A DNA stretch of 64,000 nucleotides, from NCBI RefSeq assembly GCF_900103125.1, contig NZ_FNJV01000004.1, forward strand, positions 62,001 through 126,000. Direction: 5' to 3'. The position numbers were made by a program, and so were the translations under genes. Position 1 is the stretch's first letter. Each line of letters opens with the position of its first letter. Below, piece after piece: positions 8,359 through 16,928 of this stretch. The stretch comes from Mucilaginibacter sp. OK268 (GTDB taxonomy: Bacteria; Bacteroidota; Bacteroidia; Sphingobacteriales; Sphingobacteriaceae). Below the pieces are notes generated by a model, which was not told where the DNA came from, did not search any database, and saw nothing but the letters and a program-made list of their open reading frames with translations.

Positions 8359-8991
8359 ATGACCGTGATTCAACCTAACAGGCGATTTATCGCTATGCCA
8401 GATTTTTTAAACTTAAACCAACAAAACATTAAGTACTTAGATGCCTTAACCTATGTTACCATCAGATCATTTCATAACTCAACTACTGGACTATGCTATC
8501 CTGCTTATGAAACGATTGCAGATAAAGCTGGAATGAGCAGAAGCTTTATAATCAATTCTGTAAAAAGATTAGAAAAAGGTGGCTTCTTGAATATTACTCA
8601 TTCAAAGAAGAAACACACTTGCAATCAATATCATTTTGATAAAGAACCTCGCTTTGAAAGAATACCATACGAACTCTTGGATGCCGATTTATCGGCTAAT
8701 CAAAAAGCTATGTTAATATGCTTAAGACAGTTTTTTAACGAAGGTCCTTTAAGTTCAACCAAAACCATTACAGACTTTGCAAAACTGCTTGGCATAAGTT
8801 ACAAAACGGTATACAGTCAGTTCATAGAGCTTATAGCCAAAGGGTTTATTAATGAAAAATATAAGATAATGAAAGGTCAAACCAAGAGCTTAATTTGGCT
8901 TAAATTAAGTGATAAAATTGACTGGCATTATGACTATTCTAAATCTAAGCCGAAGCAAGCTATCGTTTATCCTAAATTGAGGGTTGCATAG
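8359..8991 (+). CDS. Winged-helix replication-initiator-like protein
   Basis: The product has 210 residues; an internal ATG at 8395 (MPDFLNLNQQNIKYLDA) is a possible alternative start. Two helix-turn-helix units are visible. The first, about residues 25-75, matches HTH_36-type winged helices (LCYPAYETIADKAGMSRSFI, then VKRLEKGGFL); the second, about residues 105-165, repeats the pattern (LSSTKTITDFAKLLGISYKT). This resembles phage and plasmid initiator or regulator proteins. The gene is transcribed away from the minus-strand cluster, behind a 950-bp AT-rich region with repeats at 8030-8245, and converges on the helicase gene. Binding to those repeats is the obvious hypothesis. It could instead be only a transcriptional regulator. 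Confidence 0.65.
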   Translation: MTVIQPNRRFIAMPDFLNLNQQNIKYLDALTYVTIRSFHNSTTGLCYPAYETIADKAGMSRSFIINSVKRLEKGGFLNITHSKKKHTCNQYHFDKEPRFERIPYELLDADLSANQKAMLICLRQFFNEGPLSSTKTITDFAKLLGISYKTVYSQFIELIAKGFINEKYKIMKGQTKSLIWLKLSDKIDWHYDYSKSKPKQAIVYPKLRVA

Positions 8992-9009
8992 TATGGTCTA
9001 TAAATACAA

Positions 9010-10845
9010 TTAAGCTGCAAGTTCGTTGCAGCTGTTGTATTTCCGTTCCATTAATATATAGGCCCTTGCCGATTTCGAATCAATATGGTTAAAATAAGGC
9101 TTGATATGAAAGTATAAAGTTATATCTGTTGATTTAGCTTTACTAGATAGACCAAGTATGTCATGCAGCTCTTGAAGTTTCTTTTTTATATCTTTTACTA
9201 AATAGGATTTATTGAGTTGGAAGGTTTTATTGATTAAATCTATTAACGGATAACTGTTTTTCTTTTCTTTTATATCCAATTCCAGAAGTTCATTTTGCAT
9301 TTTAACTCTGTTGTAGTTAAGACTGATGATTTTTTCTATCCCCAATCGCTCATACGCATTGAAAGTTATAGGGAATACATTTAAAATTCGTAAACGCTCT
9401 TTATAATAAGTATCTGTACCCTTTATTGCTTCAAGGTCTTGTAAGGTGGCCACGCTGTTTTTATTACTCGCTTTCAAATATTTAACTTTGTGATGTGATA
9501 GTTTAATGCATACATCTTTATTAAAAGTTACACTTTCTTCTTTAAGTTTAAATAGCGTTGTACCAACATAAGCCGACATTAACTGGGACGTACTACTATA
9601 ATACTGGCTTACCCTATTTTCATCTAAATAATTATCTTGTAAGAAGTAGGAATAGTTACCATTTTCATCCAATAAATTAAAGTATGGTTTACATGTTTTT
9701 AATGCCTGGTCAAGAAAGTAAATATTATCTTGTTCAATAAATGAGGTTTTAAGACCGCTTAGGGTTTCATATGCTTTTTTGCTTTTTACAATTTCGTCCT
9801 TTGATTCATCTGGGTTTAATGGTGTTATATATCTACTCACGTTATTTATATGCACCAAAGGGAGGTCTTGTATCTCTCGAAACCTTCCACTGATCTGCAA
9901 AACATCGGTGAAGGGATCAACTATACAATGATTTCCAAAACTACAATCGCTAATGATAATTACGTTAGGGACTACATCTGCAATGTTTATATCTAAACCA
10001 TTATAAAAGCTACTGGTAAGGAAGTTATATTTTGTATAACCGTCATATAAACTATGGGCATATTTTACGCCTTTGTCTTTTAAATGATTCTTATATTCCT
10101 CTGAACAGAATATTTTGACATCTCTTTTTATTTTGAGCTGCTTGATTAAGCTAAGGATCCCACTAACACTGTTGAAAAATATAAAATAACATTCCGATGG
10201 ATTCTCGTTTATATGTTGTTTTAAAGAGCTTATTACACTGTTTGAGTTAATTAGCTTTATACCCTTTTTATAATCAAAGTCCGGAGTAACTTTGTAGTGC
10301 TTAAACTTTTGCTCGACCAACCTGGAGTCACTTGGAGGGATTGGTGTTGCTGAAATCATGGCCTTTCGATCAAATTGAAAGAAGTTTTCCATCATTTCAA
10401 GCATATCACCTCTGTATCCCGCATCCTGTATTAACTTGTGACATTCATCAATCAAAACAAAGAAAGAGCTTTTGTAGTTCAGGCCGGTTAGTTGTGTGGC
10501 TTTTATGATTTTTTTTAACCCGGCCGGAGTCGTTAATAACTTACGATATTCAGCAGAACCAGAAGCTAAATAATTATAAACTTGCTCGACGGTAACTTCA
10601 CCGTGAACAGCAAAGGTTGAATCTTTATATTTAGGGTCGTTATGTTTGCTTTTTACTATTGACAGGTGTGGCAGAATGATTATACTATCTCTTTTAGAAA
10701 CAATCTCGCTATGAGTAGCACCGAGCCCACAGACCGTTTTATAAATAATGGTGTTGGACGGTATAGGGTTTACTTCTGGTATTTCTGTAAATCTGGTAAT
10801 CTCAATAGGAAAGACAATCTCCTTATCGAATGTAATATTGTGCAT
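9010..10845 (-). CDS. Superfamily 2 helicase-like protein with altered P-loop
   Basis: The 611-residue protein has a helicase core. A Walker A-like loop GLGATHS is at residues 40-46, a DECH motif II at 133-136, an ISATP motif III at about 164-168, and a QISGRFR motif VI at 317-323. The invariant Walker A lysine is not in its usual place (GAT replaces GKT). The C-terminal 280 residues match no domain I know. It is cytoplasmic and probably acts on DNA or RNA for the left mobile element, next to an initiator-like gene with which it converges (18-nt gap). Whether it hydrolyses ATP is uncertain because of the altered loop; motifs II, III and VI argue that the fold is intact. Confidence 0.65.
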   Translation of the reverse strand: MHNITFDKEIVFPIEITRFTEIPEVNPIPSNTIIYKTVCGLGATHSEIVSKRDSIIILPHLSIVKSKHNDPKYKDSTFAVHGEVTVEQVYNYLASGSAEYRKLLTTPAGLKKIIKATQLTGLNYKSSFFVLIDECHKLIQDAGYRGDMLEMMENFFQFDRKAMISATPIPPSDSRLVEQKFKHYKVTPDFDYKKGIKLINSNSVISSLKQHINENPSECYFIFFNSVSGILSLIKQLKIKRDVKIFCSEEYKNHLKDKGVKYAHSLYDGYTKYNFLTSSFYNGLDINIADVVPNVIIISDCSFGNHCIVDPFTDVLQISGRFREIQDLPLVHINNVSRYITPLNPDESKDEIVKSKKAYETLSGLKTSFIEQDNIYFLDQALKTCKPYFNLLDENGNYSYFLQDNYLDENRVSQYYSSTSQLMSAYVGTTLFKLKEESVTFNKDVCIKLSHHKVKYLKASNKNSVATLQDLEAIKGTDTYYKERLRILNVFPITFNAYERLGIEKIISLNYNRVKMQNELLELDIKEKKNSYPLIDLINKTFQLNKSYLVKDIKKKLQELHDILGLSSKAKSTDITLYFHIKPYFNHIDSKSARAYILMERKYNSCNELAA

Positions 10846-10916
10846 TGGTTGAGTTTTGAAGGTGAGTGATTAAGAAAAAGAGCGGGTGCTATACACCCGC
10901 TTTGTCGATTTCTGGA

Positions 10917-11468
10917 TTATTCCGGCATGTCGTCGTCTGAATAGTCATCTTCAAATCCATTGGCTTCATCATCAATAGCTTGATCGACATCATATGGCGC
11001 GTTCTTTTCAAAATTGCTCCATACGTCCGATAACGTATTTGAGCCGTTAAACATCGCATACATAGCGGCATTTGATTTGGTGATCTGCTCTATCGATTTT
11101 TGCAAAATCCCCCAACGAACTGATATAACATTGCGTTGTGCAACATCTAAAACTAATGCGATCTCATCAATATAGATGTATTTGTCGACTAAATCCTCAA
11201 TAGCTGTTTTTATGTGATTACTTTTTGATTCTTTATGGAACAAACTCCTTAAAGCAATATCATGGAAAACCCCATCCAGAAATAAATCCTCATTTAATCT
11301 CTTCCACTGGATTTTGGCCATCGCTATTTGCACCTCCCCAAACTGTTGATAGTATAAACTCCGTATAACAAGAAAACCTTTACGAGGGCTTAATTTTCCG
11401 GTATTGGGGTGAATGGCATTTGCAAACTCTTGATTCCTTGTTGATTTTAACTGTTCGAATATGTTCAT
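10917..11468 (-). CDS. Uncharacterised element protein with acidic tail
   Basis: The product has 183 residues, starts MNIFEQLKSTRNQEF and ends in a strongly acidic tail (DDYSDDDMPE). A helix-turn-helix-like stretch may be present around residues 85-125 (YIYIDEIALVLDVAQRNVI), which would suit a DNA-binding or primase-accessory role, but no family is recognised. It lies between the helicase gene (71 nt downstream) and a 293-residue gene (101 nt upstream) on the same strand as the integrase, so all four probably belong to one element. Confidence 0.6.
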   Translation of the reverse strand: MNIFEQLKSTRNQEFANAIHPNTGKLSPRKGFLVIRSLYYQQFGEVQIAMAKIQWKRLNEDLFLDGVFHDIALRSLFHKESKSNHIKTAIEDLVDKYIYIDEIALVLDVAQRNVISVRWGILQKSIEQITKSNAAMYAMFNGSNTLSDVWSNFEKNAPYDVDQAIDDEANGFEDDYSDDDMPE

Positions 11469-11569
11469 TTTTTTTGTATTAACCGCCGGCTACATTGCCT
11501 TTGGTGATACAAAAGTGTCAAGGAATCGAAAGGTGAAAGGAAATAAGAAAACGCTGTTTTTAAAAGATT

Positions 11570-12451
11570 TTATTTCCCTGTAAAATAGGAATTTAACTGT
11601 TTAAACCTATTCATTAGAAACGTTCTCGTCCAATCCTTAGGTTCTGATTCAATCTTCAAATGATCAACGTATTGAAACCCCTCAAGTATATCAAAATAGA
11701 AATTCAACAGCTTATCCGAAAACCAAGTATTGGGCTCTGGTTTAATATCGGTTTCTGATACCAGGTATTTATAAATAAATAAGCAGAGATCGGCCTGTTG
11801 TTCTTTAATCACTTTGGCAGGTGTAATTAAGCGAACAGTTGCCGCTGTGCTTAACTTCTCCAAATTTAACTCCTTGTTATTCTCTCTTTCAGTATACATA
11901 TCATCCGCCGCTAATCCCAATAGAGAGATAGGGTAGTTACCTTTTTCTATGTTTTCAGTTATAAGCTGACTTATCCAGGCTACCAGATCGGGGTCATTTA
12001 CTTTGGCTGTATCAGTATTTGTTGCTAAGACTAGTTTGTTGTATTTATTCTTTGGTGTTTGTTTTGCAAGTAGCAGAAACATTGCCAGGTCCTTTGCTCT
12101 CTTCCGATTGTTGTAATCAAGCTCTAAATCATAAATTCTTTCTTCTATAAGCTTGTACTTTAAAAGGAGCAACAATAGCAAATCATCACCAAATTCAACA
12201 AGATCATACTTTAACAATATCTCCTGAAAGCTGTTGAATACGGCTTTATCTCGTTCTTCATCCCACCAATCAATTACTATTGGGTACCCAGTGGGATTCT
12301 CTACTTGCATTTGTTCTGGTGTCACTGGCCATTGGAAATGTTTGTGGATTCTCTGGTAATTTGGATGGAAGTTGAATTGTAGCATGTATTTATTAAAAGG
12401 TACTAAGGTAAAAAAAGCAAGGTAGTTGCCCACCCTGCTTAATATTTTCAT
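11570..12451 (-). CDS. Uncharacterised protein coupled to the integrase gene
   Basis: The product has up to 293 residues from the ATG at 12451, which directly follows the TAG of the integrase gene (TAGATG); an internal ATG at 12385 (MLQFNFHPNYQRIHKHF) is an alternative start and would remove a short hydrophobic N-terminus. The sequence is rich in leucine, lysine and glutamate, mainly helical, with no signal peptide if the shorter start is used. No domain is recognised. Its immediate coupling to the integrase suggests a role in excision, replication or regulation of the element. Confidence 0.6.
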   Translation of the reverse strand: MKILSRVGNYLAFFTLVPFNKYMLQFNFHPNYQRIHKHFQWPVTPEQMQVENPTGYPIVIDWWDEERDKAVFNSFQEILLKYDLVEFGDDLLLLLLLKYKLIEERIYDLELDYNNRKRAKDLAMFLLLAKQTPKNKYNKLVLATNTDTAKVNDPDLVAWISQLITENIEKGNYPISLLGLAADDMYTERENNKELNLEKLSTAATVRLITPAKVIKEQQADLCLFIYKYLVSETDIKPEPNTWFSDKLLNFYFDILEGFQYVDHLKIESEPKDWTRTFLMNRFKQLNSYFTGK

Positions 12452-13681
12452 CTACTCTATTAGCTGAATAACCTTTTCATTTACCTCATCGATCAGGCTT
12501 TGATCGTAACTATCTAAGTAGGTATTAGTTATTTTATTGCCATATTCATGACCTAGGCATTCGGCGATTACCTCATTGGAATATCCAAGCTTTTTCTTGG
12601 CTAAGGTTGCAAAAGTATGCCTTGTTACGTAACTAGTAACATCCTCTTCAATACCACAATTACCTCCAATGCGGGTAAGGTATTTATTTGATGTTTTGAT
12701 CCATTGAAATATTACCTTTTTTGCTTCCAGGCTATCCTCAATAATTGTAGCCGGTAATATTGGTAGAAGATATTTTGCATCTGGGTCGATATAGTGATTA
12801 AGAAGCCCCAAGGTATATGGCAGCAGTTTCACTTTAAGCTCTTTTCCTGTTTTCCTTCTTTTATAAACCACATATCCTTTCTTGATATTTTCTGACTTTA
12901 GGTAGGCTATATCAGTGAAGGAAGCTCCCCGAAGCGCAAAGCTTAAAAGAAAGTAGCTTCTAGCTTTCCATTCTTGAGATTTATGTTTAAGGTCAAGTTT
13001 AGTTATTTTAATTAATTCCTCTAAACTTATTGCACGCTTAGCAGTCCGTTCTGTTTTAACTGTAATATCTAAAAATGGATAGTGTGCCCTATCAACAATT
13101 TTTTCTTTAATTGCCTTGTTGTATATCGCCCGTAGAGTACGAAAATAATTACTAATTGAGTTGGCTTTTAAACCGGACTTTATGAGATCATTTTTAAATC
13201 CTTCAAGGAATTTGTATGTTATATCAGTAAATCTAAGCTTCGGGTTATTAGCATAAGTCATTAATTTGTTAGTTGCCGTTTGATAAATAATAGCATTACC
13301 GGCTTTATTAATAGAAAGCATCGCTTCTATAAGTTGCTGAGAGTATTCTTTAAAAGGTAAGGATTTTACGCTTTTAACGGGTTTGTAGTTATCGTTAATT
13401 CTTTCCTTTAAGTTATCGAAATTAAAGATCTCTTCATTTTCAAGTTCGAGTACTGCCTTTTGAATTTTCAAGTAAAACTCAGTAACCTTCTTATTTAATA
13501 ATTGCATATTGGGGTGTGTGCTTTTTATACTCTGGTTTTTGTTATCCCAATATTCCTTTTGAATATGGACCCCAGAATTGATAGTGCTTACCTTTCTATC
13601 ACAAGTAATTCTAATAATAATTGAATAAGTCCCATCTGACTTTGCCCGTCTTTCATCTAATAATACCTTGTAAGTAACCAT
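12452..13681 (-). CDS. Tyrosine recombinase (integrase) of the left element
   Basis: From the ATG at 13681 (MVTYKVLLDERRAK) the product has 409 residues; an upstream ATG at 13729 only adds residues before the arm-binding domain. Domains in order are an N-terminal arm-type DNA-binding fold, a SAM-like core-binding domain (about residues 105-210) and the catalytic domain. Catalytic positions are visible: Arg in ALRGASFTD, a lysine in RRKTGKE, R and H in YVTRHTF, H in CLGHEYG, and the nucleophile Tyr in TNTYLDSY. The first H of the HxxR box is Tyr, which is common in this branch. It would catalyse integration and excision of the element to its left. Repeated TGTGCAAAC motifs just upstream (13708-13727) may be arm sites. 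The matching far attachment site was not found in the window. Confidence 0.85.
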   Translation of the reverse strand: MVTYKVLLDERRAKSDGTYSIIIRITCDRKVSTINSGVHIQKEYWDNKNQSIKSTHPNMQLLNKKVTEFYLKIQKAVLELENEEIFNFDNLKERINDNYKPVKSVKSLPFKEYSQQLIEAMLSINKAGNAIIYQTATNKLMTYANNPKLRFTDITYKFLEGFKNDLIKSGLKANSISNYFRTLRAIYNKAIKEKIVDRAHYPFLDITVKTERTAKRAISLEELIKITKLDLKHKSQEWKARSYFLLSFALRGASFTDIAYLKSENIKKGYVVYKRRKTGKELKVKLLPYTLGLLNHYIDPDAKYLLPILPATIIEDSLEAKKVIFQWIKTSNKYLTRIGGNCGIEEDVTSYVTRHTFATLAKKKLGYSNEVIAECLGHEYGNKITNTYLDSYDQSLIDEVNEKVIQLIE

Positions 13682-13699
13682 GTTTTTTGTATTATGGTT

Positions 13700-13734
13700 A
13701 CCCTGTTTGTGCAAACTATGTGCAAACAACCCTG
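13700..13734. repeat. Direct TGTGCAAAC repeats upstream of the integrase
   Basis: TGTGCAAAC occurs at 13708-13716 and 13719-13727, an 11-bp period, and the pair is bracketed by ACCCTG at 13700-13705 and 13729-13734. The position next to the integrase start fits arm-type recombinase sites or an operator. This is inferred. Confidence 0.35.
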
Positions 13735-13902
13735 TGATTTAACTTAAAATCTACTAAAACGGCTCAATGCCCCAATATGGAAATCTTACCCGAAGACCCA
13801 CGCCCCGGCCGAAATAATATAGCGATGTGAAGCTTTAAAAAAGTCGTTTTGTTATTTTTATTGTTAATAATCAACGGGTTAATACAAATTGAAAATTTTT
13901 TT

Positions 13903-13933
13903 TTTGAAGAATAGATCAGAACTTCTATATTTG
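13903..13933 (+). promoter_or_regulatory. Bacteroidota-type promoter of tRNA-Val
   Basis: A TAnnTTTG element (TATATTTG, 13926-13933) lies 15 nt before the tRNA, and a TTG at 13904-13906 is placed 19 nt upstream of it, the spacing known for the Bacteroidota housekeeping sigma factor. Confidence 0.7.
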
Positions 13934-13948
13934 CAGACCCAAAAGCAA

Positions 13949-14026
13949 GGGAGTTTAGCTCAGCTGGTTCAGAGCATCTGCCTTACAAGCAGAGGGTCAC
14001 TGGTTCGAACCCAGTAACTCCCACCA
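13949..14026 (+). tRNA. tRNA-Val (anticodon TAC)
   Basis: A full cloverleaf is visible: acceptor GGGAGTT pairs with AACTCCC (14016-14022), the anticodon loop is CTTACAA with anticodon TAC, and the T arm is CTGG-TTCGAAC-CCAG. It ends ACCA. The last 23 bp up to 14024 form one attachment site of the genomic island. The right-hand copy of the site continues with G, so the uninterrupted host gene apparently did not encode CCA; the CCA here comes from the island side. Confidence 0.95.
14002..14024 (+). repeat. Left attachment site (attL), tRNA 3' end
   Basis: The 23 bp begin GGTTCGAACCCAGTAAC and end TCCCAC. They are identical to 62359-62381 in the same orientation, as left by site-specific integration into the 3' end of a tRNA gene. 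Confidence 0.85.
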
Positions 14027-14048
14027 AGAGGCATATCAAGCCGTATCG

Positions 14049-14080
14049 AAACCCTGTAAATTATATTATTTACAGGGTTT
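14049..14080 (+). terminator. Island-borne terminator for tRNA-Val
   Basis: A perfect 13-bp stem (AAACCCTGTAAAT with ATTTACAGGGTTT) around the loop TATATT lies 22 nt after the tRNA. It replaces the host terminator that is now separated at 62383-62413. Confidence 0.75.
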
Positions 14081-14128
14081 TATGTTTTCAGTCATCTCAA
14101 TTTAACGCATACTTTCTTAATGTTTCCG

Positions 14129-14147
14129 GTACCAAAGTGAGTACCAG
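14129..14147 (+). repeat. Island-end repeat GTACCAAAGTGAGTACCAG, left copy
   Basis: This exact 19-mer also occurs at 62290-62308, just inside the right attachment site. Related GTACCA or TGGTAC words occur at about 14168 and 14278. The pattern fits arm-type binding sites of the island integrase. Confidence 0.55.
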
Positions 14148-14325
14148 CATTTGTTTTCTACATTTGTGGTACTCTAAAGCGTTGTAATTAATTGCTTGTC
14201 AGGTAATTAACTCTGAAAAAAAGCATTAAAAATGACCTGTTTTTAGCCTGTTTGACATGGTATTTCCAGCGGTTTGGAGTACCAAAATATCAAACCATTT
14301 TAAAATGTGTCAAAACAAATTAAGT

Positions 14326-15555
14326 ATGAAAGCAACAAACAGATTCAGTATTCACTTCAAATTGAGGGCTGAAAGGACAAAGGACGGCTTTGCGCCGGTA
14401 TTTTTAGGTCTTGTGGTGGATGGCACCAAGAGCTATATGGCTTTGAAGAACTTCCAGGCAGATACAGAACATTGGGACAAGATCAAAGGCGGAGGCAGAA
14501 AGGACACCAGGCAAGGCCGGGCTATCAATGAATATCTTGACGAAGTCCGGATGACTATCAGGGGGCATTACCGGGATATGGAGCTTAACGGTGAGCGGAT
14601 CACAAGCGATACGCTAAAAGATGCCTTTCTTGGAAACGTGCAGGATGGTGCCCCAATCATGTTCAGCGAATTAATAGCTTATCACAATGAACAGGCTTTA
14701 GCGTTATTGAGCATCGGTACTATGCGGCATTATTACGTTACGCAACGTTACCTCATTAAATTCTTTAATCTGAAATATAAAAGGGAAGATATAGCGCTTT
14801 CTGCGCTCAATTACAAATTCATCTCCGATTTTGAAATTTTCTTACACAACCATAAACCAGTTGATCACCAAAAGCCGATGGATACCAACGGGGTATTGAA
14901 GCACCTCGTACGGCTAAAGAAAATGGTTAACCTGGCTATAAGCCTGAGTTGGATTGAAAAAGACCCTTTCAAAGGGTTTAAGATGAAAAAGAAGAAAGTG
15001 GAGAAAGAGTTTTTAAATGAATGGGAGTTGGAATCCATCGAAAGAAAGATGTTTAAGATTGAACGCCTCGCTATGGTCAGGGATATGTTTGTTTTTTGCT
15101 GTTATACTGGCCTTTCTTATGTTGACCTAATGAATTTGAGGCCGGAACATATCGTAAAAGGAATTGATGGTGAGCCATGGATTAAAACTTTCCGTCAGAA
15201 GACATCTATTCCGGTCAATACCCCTTTGCTTATCAGCGCGCAAAATATTCTTACAAGTTATGCTGGTAATATCAGGGCGATTTCAAAGGGAATGATATTT
15301 CCTTTGCTGAGCAACCAGAAAATGAACAGCTACCTGAAGGAAATTGCTGACTTCTGCGGCATTAAAAAGAATCTGACCTTCCATATTGCCCGCCATACCT
15401 TTGCGACCACTATAACGCTTTCTAATGGCGTTCCAATCGAAACGGTCAGCAAAATGTTAGGCCATACTAAAATTGCTACGACACAGATCTATGCCCGTGT
15501 GCTTGAAAAAAAAGTAAGCGATGATATGGCCATACTGAGAAAAAAATTAGCGTAA
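14326..15555 (+). CDS. Tyrosine recombinase (integrase) of the tRNA-Val island
   Basis: From the ATG at 14326 (MKATNRFSIHFKL) the product has 409 residues; upstream in-frame starts at 14305 and 14257 are possible but precede the arm-binding domain. An N-terminal arm-type DNA-binding domain, a SAM-like core-binding domain and a catalytic domain are present. Catalytic Lys (FRQKTS), HIAR, H of LGHTK and Tyr of IYARV are visible. The position of the first catalytic Arg holds Ser (YTGLSYVDL), as described for IntDOT of the Bacteroides CTnDOT element. The gene lies 300 bp inside the left attachment site, as expected for the enzyme that inserted the island into tRNA-Val. Confidence 0.9.
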   Translation: MKATNRFSIHFKLRAERTKDGFAPVFLGLVVDGTKSYMALKNFQADTEHWDKIKGGGRKDTRQGRAINEYLDEVRMTIRGHYRDMELNGERITSDTLKDAFLGNVQDGAPIMFSELIAYHNEQALALLSIGTMRHYYVTQRYLIKFFNLKYKREDIALSALNYKFISDFEIFLHNHKPVDHQKPMDTNGVLKHLVRLKKMVNLAISLSWIEKDPFKGFKMKKKKVEKEFLNEWELESIERKMFKIERLAMVRDMFVFCCYTGLSYVDLMNLRPEHIVKGIDGEPWIKTFRQKTSIPVNTPLLISAQNILTSYAGNIRAISKGMIFPLLSNQKMNSYLKEIADFCGIKKNLTFHIARHTFATTITLSNGVPIETVSKMLGHTKIATTQIYARVLEKKVSDDMAILRKKLA

Positions 15556-15572
15556 CAAGTTTTAAAAACCCT

Positions 15573-15590
15573 GTTGCCCAATTGGGCAAC
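15573..15590. promoter_or_regulatory. Palindromic operator GTTGCCCAATTGGGCAAC of the toxin-antitoxin operon
   Basis: A perfect 18-bp palindrome overlaps a TTG (15574-15576) that is spaced about 20 nt before a TATATTTG element (15597-15604). Autoregulation by the downstream antitoxin is likely. The -7 element ends one base before the apparent toxin ATG, which would put the start point inside or after the start codon. Confidence 0.6.
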
Positions 15591-15605
15591 ATTTGATATA
15601 TTTGT

Positions 15606-15950
15606 ATGAGAGCGAATCAAGTAAGAGAAATAGTATATTTCAAAAACTACTTTCTGGATTTTTTTAAAAAGCAGCAACAAAAAATTCAGAAAAAAATATA
15701 TTGGACATTTCAAGTCATTGAAGAACATGAGAATGTACCGGAAACTTATTTTAAACACCTGGAAGGTACGGACGGTCTTTATGAAATAAGAGTGCAAGCA
15801 GGAAGTGACATTATCCGCATTTTCTGTTTCTTTGATAAAGGAAAAATAGTTGTCGCGATAAACGGATTTCAAAAAAAGACTCAGAAAACGCCATTCAAAG
15901 AAATTGACAAAGCCTTAAAAATTAGGAAGGAATATTATGAAAACAAATAA
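15606..15950 (+). CDS. HigB/RelE-family (Gp49-like) toxin
   Basis: The product has 114 residues. The core EIVYFKNYFLDFF, then GLYEIRVQAGSDIIRIFCFF and KTQKTPFKEIDKALKIRKEYYE, is the pattern of phage-derived Gp49-like/HigB toxins of the RelE superfamily, ribosome-dependent mRNA interferases. It precedes and overlaps the antitoxin gene by 14 nt, the toxin-first order typical of HigBA. No other in-frame ATG exists, so the start at 15606 is used although a promoter-like TATATTTG ends at 15604; a leaderless mRNA or a different promoter are possible explanations. It probably stabilises the island or acts in phage defence. Confidence 0.8.
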   Translation: MRANQVREIVYFKNYFLDFFKKQQQKIQKKIYWTFQVIEEHENVPETYFKHLEGTDGLYEIRVQAGSDIIRIFCFFDKGKIVVAINGFQKKTQKTPFKEIDKALKIRKEYYENK

Positions 15951-16233
15951 TTTAACCAAATTCAGAGATCATCTTGATGAATTATATAAACCCGGAACAA
16001 GTGAACGCGCAGACTTTGATGCAGGCTATGAAGAATTCAAAATCGGTGTTTTAATCCATGAGGCCAGAAAGGCCCAGGGCCTGACCCAAGATCAGCTCGC
16101 TGAGAAGTGTGGTACAACAAAGGCATACATCTCCAAAGTTGAAAATAATTTAAAAGATGTTCGCTTTTCTACTTTAAGAAATATTGTAGAAAAGGGCTTA
16201 GGAGGCAAACTTCAATTATATATTCGAATCTGA
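15937..16233 (+). CDS. XRE-family antitoxin (HigA-like)
   Basis: The product has 98 residues. Residues 37-90 form an XRE helix-turn-helix (LIHEARKAQGLTQDQLAEKC, then AYISKVENNLKDVRFSTL) and the C-terminus is short, as in antitoxins paired with Gp49-like toxins. It overlaps the toxin gene by 14 nt. The protein should bind the toxin and repress the operon through the palindrome at 15573-15590. Confidence 0.85.
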   Translation: MKTNNLTKFRDHLDELYKPGTSERADFDAGYEEFKIGVLIHEARKAQGLTQDQLAEKCGTTKAYISKVENNLKDVRFSTLRNIVEKGLGGKLQLYIRI

Positions 16234-16241
16234 CCAAAATC

Positions 16242-16904
16242 ATGATTTGGCCAGATTTTATCACAACGGTTGGCTTTACCGGTTCAGAACAGTTATTTCA
16301 ACTGGTTCTACAAGAAAAGTTTTATAAGCCGTTAAATAAAAAAGGCTTTGCTGTTAGTCTAATTGAGGTTGAAAAAAATGATATCATACCTGCTGACGGA
16401 TTTTTAAATTTCCCTTCGTGGATCAATTTCTATTTGACAGAAGACTTTGTCATAGGCGAGTACAACTCAACATCAGAGTTTTACACGGAGCTTGCGGCCA
16501 AACTTGAAGACATTTTTAAAATGATCGGAAGAAAGGAAGATCGAGCGACGTTGGAGAGCATGAGGGCAGCTAGATACTCCTTTTTTTATAGATGCAATGA
16601 CGGGAGGATATTGCTCTTTCAACTACATAATAACGCCAGTGAAGTCTTAATGTGGAGGTTCAAACAATCCCTTGATTTTATTTCAGACCTGTTGGCCGCA
16701 AAAACACCGGAAGTCGAGAATGCCATCAACAAAGGCTATTCCTATAACGACCTTATCTATTATGTCGGTTATTTGAATGACTCTTGGAGAATTATAGATC
16801 CTTTACTATATGTGGCGGACCAAATTAACTCGGAATACCGACAACATGCGGATTTAAGAACTCATAAGCCTGATATCATTTTGCAAGAAGATAACCTGAA
16901 CTGA
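16242..16904 (+). CDS. Uncharacterised protein
   Basis: The product has 220 residues, starts with the ATG 8 nt after the antitoxin stop and is probably cotranscribed with it. The composition is that of a normal soluble protein with many aromatic residues; no signal, membrane span or known domain is recognised. The C-terminal half has a helical stretch (INSEYRQHADLRTHKPDI). Its position between a toxin-antitoxin pair and a HEPN-like gene suggests a defence-related role, but nothing in the sequence proves it. Confidence 0.6.
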   Translation: MIWPDFITTVGFTGSEQLFQLVLQEKFYKPLNKKGFAVSLIEVEKNDIIPADGFLNFPSWINFYLTEDFVIGEYNSTSEFYTELAAKLEDIFKMIGRKEDRATLESMRAARYSFFYRCNDGRILLFQLHNNASEVLMWRFKQSLDFISDLLAAKTPEVENAINKGYSYNDLIYYVGYLNDSWRIIDPLLYVADQINSEYRQHADLRTHKPDIILQEDNLN

Positions 16905-16928
16905 CGGCACACATTCGGCGATAATTGG

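Noticed and set aside
13754..13833. Minus-strand remnant reading YYFGRGVGLRVRFPYWGIEP before a stop
   Set aside because: It looks like the C-terminal end of a protein and might be an attachment remnant of the left element, but no intact copy is in the window and its orientation does not fit a simple integration model.
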